DNA of 64,000 nucleotides, from contig NW_026251435.1 in NCBI RefSeq assembly GCF_025118155.1, positions 1-64,000 of the forward strand, in the 5' to 3' direction. Positions 1 through 10,472 of the stretch are shown piece by piece. The DNA is from Cokeromyces recurvatus (taxonomy: Eukaryota; Mucoromycota; Mucoromycetes; Mucorales; Mucoraceae). Positions within the stretch are counted from its first letter, which is position 1. Each line of letters begins with the position of its first letter. A model generated the notes under the pieces. That model did not search any database. It had not been told where the DNA came from and saw only the letters and a list, made by a program, of their open reading frames with translations. The translations under genes were made by a program, and so were the position numbers.

Positions 1-382
1 ATATTGCAGCATGTAAACGTTTAAGTTTGCCATAATTGGTCAATATACAAAAATGGAATATCTCACTTTTATTGATCCTCTAGTCTACTATTAGCCCTCC
101 ACTTTATTAATGGTAATTAACAAGCTGAGCTCTCTTTCACAACAACCAGTTAAACATAAATATTATTTCCATATATATTACCAACCGCAAATGCGAATTA
201 GTATAAATACCTGATAACTTTTATATCAATAAAGATTATTCTATTCTTAACAAAATACCTTTATAAGTATTATTTATTTCTTATCCAATAAGAAAACTCT
301 CTCTTCAAACTCAACTCTAAGGATATTACATAGCAGCAATTGTGAGATCTTACTAGTTATTAAAAGCTTTACATGTCTTTTT

Positions 383-1276
383 TTAAAAACAGTTACCTGA
401 ATCACCAACACGTAAATAAGTAAACCTACAGCTTGCTTCGCATACTGCAGTTAACTTAACGGAATAAGCATTTTTACAATTGCGAAACATCGAACCATAA
501 GCAGCTGGCAATGGCTTGTGAATCACTATGTTTTTACCATCAAGAGCTCCAATCACATTAGGCAAACGCTAATCCTTGTTATCATTGTCATGCCTTGTTT
601 GTGGAAATTCAAAACCAAGAGCGATATTGGTTGCTCTTTCTGGATCTGTTAGCTTTGATTTATGATGCCTAAGTACATCTCTAATGGTTTGACATGTCCT
701 TGTTGTAAAATTACGATAGCTACCATAAGATACTCCAAGATGCATGTATATATGTCTATATCTATGATAAACATTTGAAATTATTAATAGTGTTATGGCA
801 ATCTGTTGGTATACTCGCCGTGCGTTTGGAACATCTAATGTAAGCATTGGATGTACCATCAGCCTGTTAAATAGCTAATCAAACGTAGTTCGTGACATAC
901 GTAAGTAGCACGATAACTAAATACTCTACTGTTTACATCAAGAAACTTATCTAGAGTAAAGTTGTTGGTTAGGGTTATCCAGATCAGTGAGTCTTGGGTG
1001 TTAGCATTCAAACCAAGAATATGGAGCAATGACACGGCTATTAACTCTACGTGTCCTAGTGGCCATGAATACAGGTAGGACCCGAATGGAAACTCCTTAC
1101 TGACGACAGAATTCCATTGCCATAAAGTCGTACTGCAGTTACTGTTGTATCAAATAATGGCTATAGTTTTGATATTCTTCTTCCATTTCTTCCTCTATTA
1201 GTTCAATTTGTTGCTGATAAACCATTATTTGTTCTAAAAGATCAATTTCTGAATTATCAAATTTGGGGCAAAACAT
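383..1276 (-). pseudogene. Decayed PIF/Harbinger-type transposase
   Basis: Reading down from an ATG at 1276, a short segment rich in Glu and Gln ends in a stop near 1146. The sequence down to about 860 is recognisable only in broken frames. Positions 859-569 encode an open N-terminal-like part (YHRYRHIYMHLGVSYGSYRN) and 565-383 the start of the DDE nuclease: the IGALDGKN motif carrying the first Asp, then a Tyr/Phe-rich block ending in VGDSGNCF. A stop follows, so the rest of the catalytic domain with the third acidic residue is missing. PIF/Harbinger transposases cut and paste DNA using this DDE nuclease. Several stops and the missing C-terminus make it inactive. The family call rests on the DDE-4-like motif and overall look; terminal inverted repeats were not found. 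Confidence 0.7.
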
Positions 1277-1689
1277 AATAGTATATTCTAGTGTTTAGAA
1301 AAATCAGGACGGCCACAAAAAAAAAAAAAAAAAAAAATGGACTTGTAATGTAATTGGAGAGATAAATTGGAATTGCTTGTGAAGGGCCTTATATACATAC
1401 CATTGGCATTATGTGTAGTAGAGTGGAGTGTATTTTTGTGATTTTATTTCTGTGGCTTTACCAGAGAAATGCAGAAGAAAACAATAAAATTTTTAGGCAC
1501 ACTATTTTCGTATAAGAAAAATGACCAGGTTGTTAATTCCCTTTATTCAATAAAGAAGGTTATACATAATTTGATATAGCAGATTTGAACCCATATAAAT
1601 TCATTATAATTGTCCAAGTTTAACTTGTAATCATAATTACAAGGATAAGTCATATATGTTGTGATGGAACGTTATATAATAAAGGAAAA

Positions 1690-2285
1690 TAAAAAGAGAA
1701 AGAGAAAAGAAAAGAGAAAAGGAACAAAAGGAAGTATAGTTAGTATGAGACTATTTTTTATTCAATAAAAGAAAAATAAAATAAAAAAATAAGGATTAAA
1801 GGTTCTTCGATTATTTTGTGTCTAAACAACTGCTTATATTTATACTAATGAATCCTGAATCAAAGAAACAAAAGAGATAAGTCATGAAACAGTGTTAGTA
1901 TTCAGATATATACGTCTTGTTGCTTCAAGAATCTGGTATCTATAGATTATCTATTGGGTGTTATAATGATCTGATTAAGGTTTTAAATTGTCTAATTTGA
2001 GTATATGTTCCTGATATTTTTTATAGCTTTATTTTATTGGATCAAAGACGACCTGAATCCTTTGTCAAGGTTATAAAAATAAATATTTCAGAAATAATAC
2101 GATGTTTTATAGTTGATACATCTAGACGATTGAATGTCAATAAGAAGTTTTATATTATTTTACAAGTTGTTATATACAGATTTTTTATTTTGTATTCAGG
2201 CTTATAGTTTATCCTGTATTATGTAATTCATCTATTATAATATTACTTATGATCATATCCAGAGCTTGTTCTACAATAGCCATGA
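1690..2285 (+). repeat. ~600-bp dispersed repeat, copy 1
   Basis: This stretch matches 34155-34745 in inverted orientation over nearly its whole length. Shared landmarks, in order, are AAAAGGAAGTATAG, TTTTGTGTCTAAACAACT, TATACTAATGAATCCTG, AGTCATGAAACAGTG, GACGACCTGAATCCTTT, AAGGTTATAAAAATAAATA and CTTGTTCTA. No open frame runs through both copies. It may be a non-autonomous element, a solo LTR or a duplicated intergenic segment; nothing in the sequence decides between these. Confidence 0.85.
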
Positions 2286-2390
2286 TTATAAAAAAGCTGT
2301 CATGATAAAAAAAAAAAGGAGGTCTCATGATCAAAAAAAGGGGAGTTATGATAAAAAAAAAACTGTGTCATGATAAAAAATAGCATCATT
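2280..2390 (+). repeat. Cluster of TCATGAT + A-run motifs
   Basis: Five near copies of CATGAT (the palindrome TCATGA in three of them) each followed by an A-run lie just upstream of the recombinase-like gene. They could be a degenerate tandem repeat or part of its promoter. Confidence 0.5.
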
Positions 2391-2407
2391 TTCTTCCTAT
2401 TTTAAAA

Positions 2408-3784
2408 ATGATTATTTGCCGTGAACAGGCTGTTTGCATTTTCTGTTCTGAAGATTTTAATGAAGAAAATGCTGCTAGATGCTCCAAAATAATAAAGGAC
2501 ATTGGTAATATAGACATTTGTTATTTACAGGATTCTACAGATCCAGTTCTAGTTTTCAACAGAAGAATAAAGGCTTTACCATACAAATTCCTTCGCTATA
2601 TACCAGCTATTAAGGAATCAAAGCCAAAAATATCATCGCAAGAAGAAATACAAGAAATACAAGAAATACAAGAAATATAATCAAGTAAGTTTGAGTAATA
2701 ACTTCATATTGGAGAATCGGTTTGTCTAATCTTTGTTTTATCACTTTTTATATATATACATAGACTCGGTGGCTCAGGTTGTGCAATTTATAAATGAGGC
2801 GTTCATACCTTTCAATCCTCATAATAATGCGGTCTATGATTTCAAGCACTTAACCACAAAAGATATATTTCATATTGTATCGATGTATACTGATTATTTT
2901 GATGATAAGAATCTTAAATGCTTCACAACTTGGTGTAGCCGAAAAAAACTGCATTTTTTCATAGCGGTTGAAATAAGAAAAAAACAAAAAAGTGAAAATG
3001 GCGTCGTAGAAAAACGAATTCGACCATTATACATTTTGAAGCAAGAGTTCTTTGGTAATGTTTAACTATCAACTTTACAAATGTAATTTTTAAATTAAAT
3101 TACTTTTCTTTATAGCTAAAACTGTTTCAGCAATAACAGAATACCCTTTGAACAATAAATTATTTTTAAAGAATATTGAAGAAGAAGGTCGCGAATTAAC
3201 AGGCTACATAAGGAAATCAAAAGGAGAAGAAAAAGATGATGTGCGAGTCAGATTATTAGAAGCTATGGCTAATAGGCTTACAGAAAGATGCTCAATTAAA
3301 ACTATTTATGTTTCCCCCTTTTCTAACAGCATGGATGAAATTGCTTCAAGAGATTTATGCGAGAAGAGCAAATCCTTTGTAAGGCAAGTAAATAATGTGT
3401 CTGGTAGTGTCCAAGGTATAATGCGTGTATATGTATTCCCAAAATAATCATAATTGATATCGTTTTTCCTTTTAGACATGATGAATCATCTCAAAACTAC
3501 CAGTACTGATATATGTTTGATCGTGATCGACTTTGCGGGCCTATCAAGGAACTGCAAAGATATAAGATCCTTTGTCAGGTAATGAAGAAATAGACACTTT
3601 TTATTGACTTACTCATAAGCTTACTCTTTGATAGATCCCACCCAAAGTTAAAGAAAAAATATTAATTGATCTTTTACCAGTAAACAACACAGTTAAAACT
3701 TTTACTAGAGAAGATATACTGAATGATCATAAATTCATGGGTGATTTTCAATGCAGAAAGGCTCCAGTACAAAGATCTTTATAA
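2408..3784 (+). CDS. Serine-recombinase-like multi-exon gene, possibly damaged
   Basis: Exons as read: 2408-2680; about 2762-3055; about 3116-3414; about 3476-3579; and possibly 3633-3784. The introns between exons 2, 3 and 4 have clean GT-AG borders and keep frame. Exon 3 carries GYIRKSKGEE, then VRVRLLEAM and IYVSPFSNSMDEIASRD. Exon 4 carries ICLIVIDFAGLSRNCKDIRSF. In order and spacing this resembles the catalytic domain of resolvase-type serine recombinases: Y-x-R-x-S nucleophile strand, an Arg-bearing helix, a flexible S/D/R loop, then a hydrophobic strand ending in D..LxRN. One catalytic Arg of the classical DRLxR motif is not present. Exon 1 ends in a stop after four CAAGAAATA units, before any usable donor, and the last junction does not keep frame, so the gene may be broken or start in exon 2. 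The homology is inferred; function unknown. Confidence 0.5.
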
Positions 3785-4560
3785 GTAAAATCATTTTAGA
3801 ATTTGATTGTTATAACCACTAAAATATTATGGAACGTATAATATGACTTGTAAAATATCAAATAAGAAAATATTATAATAAAAAGACATAAAAACGTCAA
3901 CGAGACTGAACAATGGTTCTAAAGTCAATCACTTTATTTATGAATTTAAATTGATAGAGTATTTATAAGAATTGTTAAAGAAGACTGAGATAAGATGTGA
4001 GTCAGAAAAGCACTAGTTACGACCGAATAAGATATGTTATGGATAATGAAATCTTAGAAGCTCTGATAATATTTGATGGAATGGATCAAGAAAGTTTCAG
4101 GAGAATATAGATAGAACTCCTTGAATAAATTTATGATGACAGAATGCGAATGACTATATAAACAAAAAAAAACCTGTCTAGCACCCTTTTAAAATTAATA
4201 AAATAATTAGTAGATACTCGAGTATTAAGGATTTCCAATTAGTCTAGTAAACCTTTTTCCTTGTTGCAGACAAAACTTTGTGTTTTTTATATTTCGAATA
4301 TTCTGCATTTACTCTAAGACGAAACACTAAAAAAGAATGTTTAGGATTATCTTCATAACATAGTTCTAAATCTCCAATGTTGCCTAGACTTATTCTCTTC
4401 GTTGAATTCTTCACAAGAAAATATACACACCTCTTGTTCACGAGAAATGTTGCACATTACTATGATGATGATATTCTTTAGTAAAGCAGACAAAATAAAA
4501 AAATTAAATACACTGGTTTAGTGTCTAAAACTAGATTACTTTATATTAGATTCTTTCTGA
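3785..4560. other. Gene-poor spacer
   Basis: No supported gene. A 65-codon frame on the minus strand at 4441-4244 has a protein-like middle (GDLELCYEDNPKHSFLVFRL) but no recognisable domain, start context or introns. I treat it as a possible exon relic. Confidence 0.3.
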
Positions 4561-5130
4561 TTTACGTCGCTAATAAAAACCAATAGTAAGGTGTCTTAAG
4601 CATGCCACCTTTTTTATGATGTACAACGGCTTTATCTTATAAAATATAATGTAGGTCGCTCTAATGGTCAGAAGGTTATTGTGTGTCACAATTATGACTA
4701 TAGCTCTCGGGACGATTAACTATGTATTCGCTGTCTTTTTTTCTTCATTATTCAAAAGTTTCTACATACTATGGTTACTTTTTTATTTGAAAATGGAGAT
4801 GGCAAAGTTTTTAGTGAACATAGAAATGAAACTCATATATACGAAATGGAGATTGACAACCAACAATATCCCTTAGAACAATTGACAAGCTACGACCAGT
4901 ACATAGATTTTAAATCACCTGAAAAAACTGACAAGAATGAAAATCGAAGAGCTAGAAGTGGAGTTAACTAATCGACAAACTCTGGAACAACGTATAGTGT
5001 CGATTCTGGTAAAGAGTTTTATTTTATTTTCTTTTTTGTAGTGGTGTGTGAATAAAATGTACCAAAATTTATTTATTTTTTTTTACGTTCTACGAATACT
5101 TTCTGAAAAAGGTGTAAGCTCTCTTGTAAG
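4560..5130 (+). pseudogene. N-terminal stub of an IS630/Tc1-like transposase
   Basis: Positions 4771-5010 read ENGDGKVFSEHRNETHIYEM, then NQQYPLEQLTSYDQYIDF and RARSGVN, a stop, and STNSGTTYSVDSGK. From memory, multicopy IS630/Tc1-like transposases of Mucoromycota begin this way, just before the helix-turn-helix DNA-binding region. Here the helix-turn-helix and DDE parts are absent and there is an in-frame stop. GGTGTCTTAAGCATGCCACC near 4592 and an AAAAAGGTGTAAGC stretch near 5107 could be eroded ends of the element, but they match only weakly as inverted repeats. The identification is a memory-based family guess; the truncation is seen directly. Confidence 0.4.
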
Positions 5131-5834
5131 CACAGTATTTTTTTTAGTTATCACATGCATATACTTTCTCTTTTAAGGCATTGGTCATACATAAATATTA
5201 TTTCTAATTATACTAATGCTTAACGATATCTATGTAGATTCAACTGAATGAAATTTTTTATTTTCTTTCTCATCTCTTCCAACTAAATTCTTCTTAATTA
5301 CTATCAATACATGGAATAGACAATGAACAAATTATTTAAATCATTTTATAAAAATTCAATAATCATAGAAATTATTATAGCATCATTCATTATTACAAAG
5401 ATTATATTTTCAAGTTTAAATTAAATTATACAAATAGAAAACATTGATTTGAATTATACGATTTGTATTATTTTAAAGCGAATACAAAGCTTTTGTATTA
5501 AAAATAATACTAATTATTAAATGGAATTTCATCCGTGAACAGAACATTCAGTCATGTAATCATGCTTCGTTGTCTGATGAAACATAGTTAATATCCGAGT
5601 ACTGAGTGACTAAAAGTACCATTCTACGTTAGATACAATTAGTTAAAGAGTCTCGTTATTGTTTTAATAAAGAAAACAAAAACAAAAAAAAATAAAAATA
5701 AAAAATTTTAAAGTTTAAATACTTTTTTTTTAGAGGAAAGTTTAACAACGTGACTATCATTATTTTCAAAATTACCTTCTGATGGACGGGTATTTTTTTT
5801 TTATTTTTTTTTTTGATTATTTAGCACAAATAAA

Positions 5835-6169
5835 ATGTCGAAACAACAATCTATTGAAGGGTTAACAGTAAGAATTTTTGATGTTCCATCAAATGAGAAA
5901 TCTTCAAAAGGAAAACAAGGATATCGACAATATACAGAAAAGATAGGTAAATTTAAAGGCTATTCATTTATATATAAAATGCATATGATATTGAATATGA
6001 CTGTGGTAGGTTCGTCTACTTTGGAATATAGTGTTCACACTTGGAATGATGATAAATCAAAAGGTAAATTACTAGTTATGTTCAAAACATTCAAATTTAT
6101 TAAAAATAAATAAAGAAAATGAAGAGAAATCCAAAGAAAGCAAATAGCATAGTTGAAACTAGATCTTAA
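5835..6169 (+). CDS. Small three-exon hypothetical protein (60 aa)
   Basis: Exons 5835-5946, 6010-6063 and 6153-6169 join through GT-AG introns of 63 and 89 nt. The phase is kept at both junctions (G|GT and G|TT) and the last exon ends TAA at 6167-6169. The product starts MSKQQSIEGLTVRIF, has a basic Ser/Lys-rich middle (SNEKSSKGKQGYRQYTEKIG) and ends SSTLEYSVHTWNDDKSK then VETRS. An unspliced reading stays open to 6113 but would run through A/T-rich intron-like sequence. There is no signal peptide, membrane span or domain I recognise. It lies 140 bp upstream of the SRR1-domain gene on the same strand. It is probably a real small gene because two introns restore one coherent, hydrophilic frame. 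Confidence 0.55.
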
Positions 6170-6312
6170 GTTAATAAAGATAGAATAAATACAGATAATA
6201 TACAAATTTATAAATATTTTTCTGCTTTATTAAAAAACCGCTTTTTAGACATTTTATAAAGAAAAAAAAATCTTTTTTTTTTTTTATTTAATTTTTTCTT
6301 TAGTTGGACCAA

Positions 6313-7317
6313 ATGGATGATGATGGATTTATAAAAGTAGAGCGATTTAAATACAAAACATTAAACAATAAAAAGAAGAATAGAAAGAATAATAAATATA
6401 AATTTAATGATTCAGATGAATGGAATATAGATGACATTACTTTAGTCTTAAATCAGCGCAAGTAAATTTTGCAAATTAAAAATACAATAGAAAACACATT
6501 TATACAAATTAATTTTAGAGAGACCCTTTTGAATAGTCGATTTTATAAAGATTTACTTGGTATATATTTATATAGACACAATGTACTATTTAGATTCACA
6601 CTTAATATTATTATTATTACTTTTTTTTCTTTAGTCATATTTGATAAATATTTAATTCCTATTAACCCTTATGATATCGTTTGCTATGGTATTGGCTCTA
6701 TGCAAAAGTCGAAGAATGCCCAATATCAATTTGTTCTTGCTTTATTATTAAGAGACATATTAAAAGTAAATTATAAATAGAATAATAGATGTATAGTTAT
6801 AATAATCTCGTAATAGATTCCAGGCAAAATATTTATATATGATCCTGTCATGACAGAATTAGATAAAGAATTATGTCAACTTCATAATTTGGAAATCATT
6901 AAAGAAAATGAATTTGGAAAAAGATCAGTTACGAGAGCAACTTTATTTTATATGCCTCATTGTGGAAAAGGTTTATATAGTAATACTCTAAGTGCTAACT
7001 GGAATGCAGAACAATTACCTAATGTTTCTATTATCGGTAATCGATTTGATATGTATGTTGGCAGGTAAGTTTCAATAATGGGAAATTTGATTGAATCATT
7101 TATTTTTATTTTGCCATTTAGCCAACTGGAAAAAGAACTCATAAAGGAATGTCCATATCTTATTCCTGCTATTGACATTGTTAACTGCATATTATTTCCT
7201 AAAGAATTTGATAATAATCAAATATTTAACGATTTATCCATTCAGACTTTTCCAAAGGAGAATGTTTCTAGATTAGATTCTCAATTTTGGTTAAATGTAC
7301 CAACACAATTAGAATAA
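6313..7317 (+). CDS. SRR1-domain protein
   Basis: Five exons (6313-6461, 6519-6559, 6635-6765, 6817-7064, 7122-7317) give 254 aa, with all four GT-AG junctions in phase. A Lys/Asn-rich N-terminus is followed by LLNSRFYKDLL, then the SRR1 core: YDIVCYGIGSMQKSKNAQYQF, KIFIYDPVMTELDKELC, LFYMPHCGKGLYSNTL and WNAEQLPNVSIIGNRFDMY. Plant SRR1 acts in light and clock signalling and yeast Ber1 in microtubule-related processes; the biochemical activity of the domain is not established. The length is typical of the family. The gene ends 16 bp before the stop codon of the convergent proteasome gene, so their 3' UTRs must overlap. Confidence 0.85.
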
Positions 7318-7333
7318 AGTATTATTTATTTTC

Positions 7334-8435
7334 TTATAATGACATATCCATTAAATCACCATTGGAAACTGAAACAAGCTTTTCAATAGAAGTTTTCAAT
7401 ACAGCTGTAGTACCTCTAGGATAACGGTAACTTTGTTCTTTAACCTCACGTTCATTAGGACGAGCATAGTTACGGAGGTATTCAGTTTTGTCTTTTGTAA
7501 TTACACATACATCAACATTTGAACCAGATCCAAGATCATTGAAAATACCTGCTTCAATTGCTGTCTTAACAATCTCAATAGCCTCTTCACGCTAAAATTG
7601 AAATAGAATATGAATAATTAAATATATATAATTTTACGTCTTCTTACTTACAGTCATATCAGGCTTCCATTTACTTTCAAATACACTCATTGCTGCCAAT
7701 GAACCTGAACCCATAGTGACATAAGGCAATTTATCCGTACTTCCATGAGGATAAACTGTATATAATTGTGGTCCAGTGACATCAAATCCACCTAATACAA
7801 GTGCAGCACCAATATGTCCTTGATACCTATTAAAAAATAATTCATATGAGTATTACTATTTATTTTATGCACTCAATAATCTTACTTGAAAAGCATTTGC
7901 TTTAATAATGTCATAGCTGTAATAACACGAGGTTTTCTACCAGTTGATAAGCTATGTAATTCAATTTGAGAACTAATCAAATTAGTTGTAAATTCAGTAT
8001 CTGCAGCTGTACCAGCACCACAACAATAACTAAAAATCAAATATTAATGAATTAAATTTTCGATAAAAAAAAATGAATAATTAATTATCTTTACATGTTT
8101 GGAGCAATGTAATGAATCTTTTCACAGTTCTTATCTGCCACAATAGGACCTTCTGTTGCTCTTGTATCAGCACCTAAACAGACACCATCCTGGATAAAAG
8201 GATAGATTCATTATTATGTTCATCGTTCAAACAATATCCATGTTACCTTGAATATAACACCAACAATTGTAGTTCCTGTACTGGTTGCTTTGGGAGGTTT
8301 AGCACCACTTGCTTCAAGTGCTTTATTTCTATACATTAAAAATTAAAATGATGTTTTGTTTTAAATGTTTCAGAATTACCTTGTATAATTATCAAAGTTA
8401 AAGCCGCCCTTCCTTAATTGTACTTTATTAACCAT
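7334..8435 (-). CDS. PUP1: 20S proteasome subunit beta-2
   Basis: Six exons are read on the minus strand from ATG 8435 to TAA 7334-7336, with five short GT-AG introns. The product starts [20 protein letters not shown], a propeptide, then [20 protein letters not shown], so the mature N-terminal catalytic Thr is present. [20 protein letters not shown] and [16 protein letters not shown] are hallmarks of the trypsin-like beta-2 subunit (yeast Pup1, human PSMB7). The C-terminus carries [20 protein letters not shown], the long arm that reaches round beta-3. It is part of the proteolytic core of the 26S proteasome in nucleus and cytosol. The nonanucleotide GGTGGCAAA used by ascomycete proteasome genes was not seen upstream. 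Identity is firm. Confidence 0.95.
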
Positions 8436-8665
8436 GTTGTCTTTTAAAAAATAAGTTATATCTTGATTAAAAAAAATAAAAAAATAAAAAAAAGGTAAAA
8501 TGCGTCAGTTTATTAGACGCGTAATACAGTCTCATTTTCGGGTGAAATTAAATTTTTTTGGACGAATAAAATTTATTTTCTTAAGATTGGTAACCATCTT
8601 ACAATGTAGTCCTTAAAATGACCCATCTCTTACTAAAGATGTTGATAAGGATGCTATATAATTAA

Positions 8666-8853
8666 CTTTTTTTTTTTCCATTATTCTTCATATTGTTTGT
8701 ATTTAAGTAATCTAAAACACCACTGATTAAACCAACAAAATGCCCACTTAATATCCCAATTCTAGCCTTATGCATTTGAACATTTTTGGTAGAACCAACA
8801 TCACTTTAAAGATTATAAAATGACATGTAATTATATATTCTGCCATTGTTGCT

Positions 8854-8889
<36 letters not shown>

Positions 8890-9290
8890 AACAGAACTTC
8901 CTTTGAAATTAAGTATCAAAACAGTTTTTAAACAATATTGATAGTGTTATATATTTTATTCATAGTCTACAGTGTAAAATATTTTCAAAGAAAAAAGCGC
9001 ATTCTCTCCCTTCCATTAAGAAGCTGATGCTATCATTTTTACGCTTTTCAAGGATGACTTTTGCTTCTGAATAAAAGTAAGCAGGACCATATAATTGCCA
9101 TGTATAATATCAATTTCTAGATTAATTGGTGATTTGGTTTTTTCTTTTTTCCATAGACAATCTTACTCTGTAAAAAGTCTCCAAAATTATTGGAAATCTT
9201 CGACTGAATTGCTCAATCTCATCAAGAGTATATCTTTTCAAAAGTACTCGTAATTAAGCTTCTTTCCTCAAAAAAAAATTGTTCCAATTA
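8666..9290 (-). pseudogene. Decayed spliced gene, unknown family
   Basis: Three minus-strand blocks look like old exons. Near 9265-9187 is LLKRYTLDEIEQFSRRFPII. Near 9105-9005 is YGPAYFYSEAKVILEKRKND. From 8812 to 8666 is VQMHKARIGILSGHFVGLIS, followed by a Lys-rich tail and a stop. Block ends resemble splice sites but stops interrupt the first block, and no single set of junctions restores a frame. I do not recognise the protein. The T28/A9 tract at 8855-8891 lies between the second and third blocks. Confidence 0.3.
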
Positions 9291-9299
9291 GTTAATTTA

Positions 9300-10470
9300 A
9301 AATACTATGATTATTATCAAACTTGTAAAGTAATGATTGTTTGCAATAAATAATACTTTGTGGATATTATTTACTGATCAGTACCATTTGCTTCTATTAC
9401 TTTCTCTCTTTTATATAAAAATATATATATTTATTGTAAGTTGGTGAAAGTATCTCAAGATAATGTATCTTAATTTTTTTTTTTAAAGAACAAGGATTAT
9501 AAAGTTGATTTATTGATTCATTACGTTGTGATTGTTAAAAAAGGGATGTAGGTTCTAATTCGTCTAGTAATGAGGATTTGCGATAATTCACTTCCTATTA
9601 TGGTCGTAAGATTTAATTAGATAAACAGTCATAATAAGATATAGAATGCATTTATATGATAATTCTGTGTATATACTAATGAAACAGATTGTATTCTTGT
9701 ATAGAAGAACAATTAGTAAGCCTTACATTTGAAAATATATCATATTTCATTGAGGAATATAAAAATGAACTCTTCAACTTTACACATATTTATGAATAGT
9801 GCTTATTTTTTTTCTTCCTAATTCAGGTCTTAAAATGTAGGTGCACAAGCTTCATTTATAACAGCAACATTCATAAGTTTTTTTTTCTTCATAATATTAC
9901 AGCTATTATATTATACTATATGATCTTACATAAAATTCACAAGAGTGTATTCCATGACTACCACTAGTCTAAAATCAGTACGGCATCAATGACTTTTGAT
10001 AATTACTAGTTCTTTAAGACAAAGCGAGTTTTTGTTTACTCGAGTCTTCTACTATTTTAGGAAAAAAGTCAACAAATCACTACATAAAATAAAACATTTT
10101 TTTCAAATAGCGACGTCAATTTCGCGTAAATTTTGTTATTTTTATTAAATGTATTACTAATACTCTTTCTTCGAAATTTGTTTTTTTTTTTTTAAATAGT
10201 CTTCTGGTAAAAATTATATGATTGTCGTGTAATTATACTACTACTGCTGCTAACTTTAATATTCTCGCTTATTTCTTTTATTATAATTTACATTTGAACA
10301 ATTTTCATTCTTTGCTTTGCATACTTCAATTTATATTTAACAAATTAAAGGTAGCAATTTTATTCTAAAATAATCGAGAAAACGAATAAAGACTTATAGT
10401 AAAGTAAGAGGGTATAATTTTTTTTTAAGAAAAAAATAATCAACTAATTAATTAATTAATATCACTAGAA
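9300..10470. other. AT-rich spacer without a supported gene
   Basis: No exon-like frame with splice sites was found on either strand. It contains poly-T tracts near 10180 and a TTAA/AATT-rich segment just before the transposase remnant. Confidence 0.5.
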
Positions 10471-10472
10471 AG

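Noticed and set aside
2280..2390. CRISPR-like array from the TCATGAT units
   Set aside because: Units are short and uneven, spacers are A-runs, and the genome is eukaryotic.
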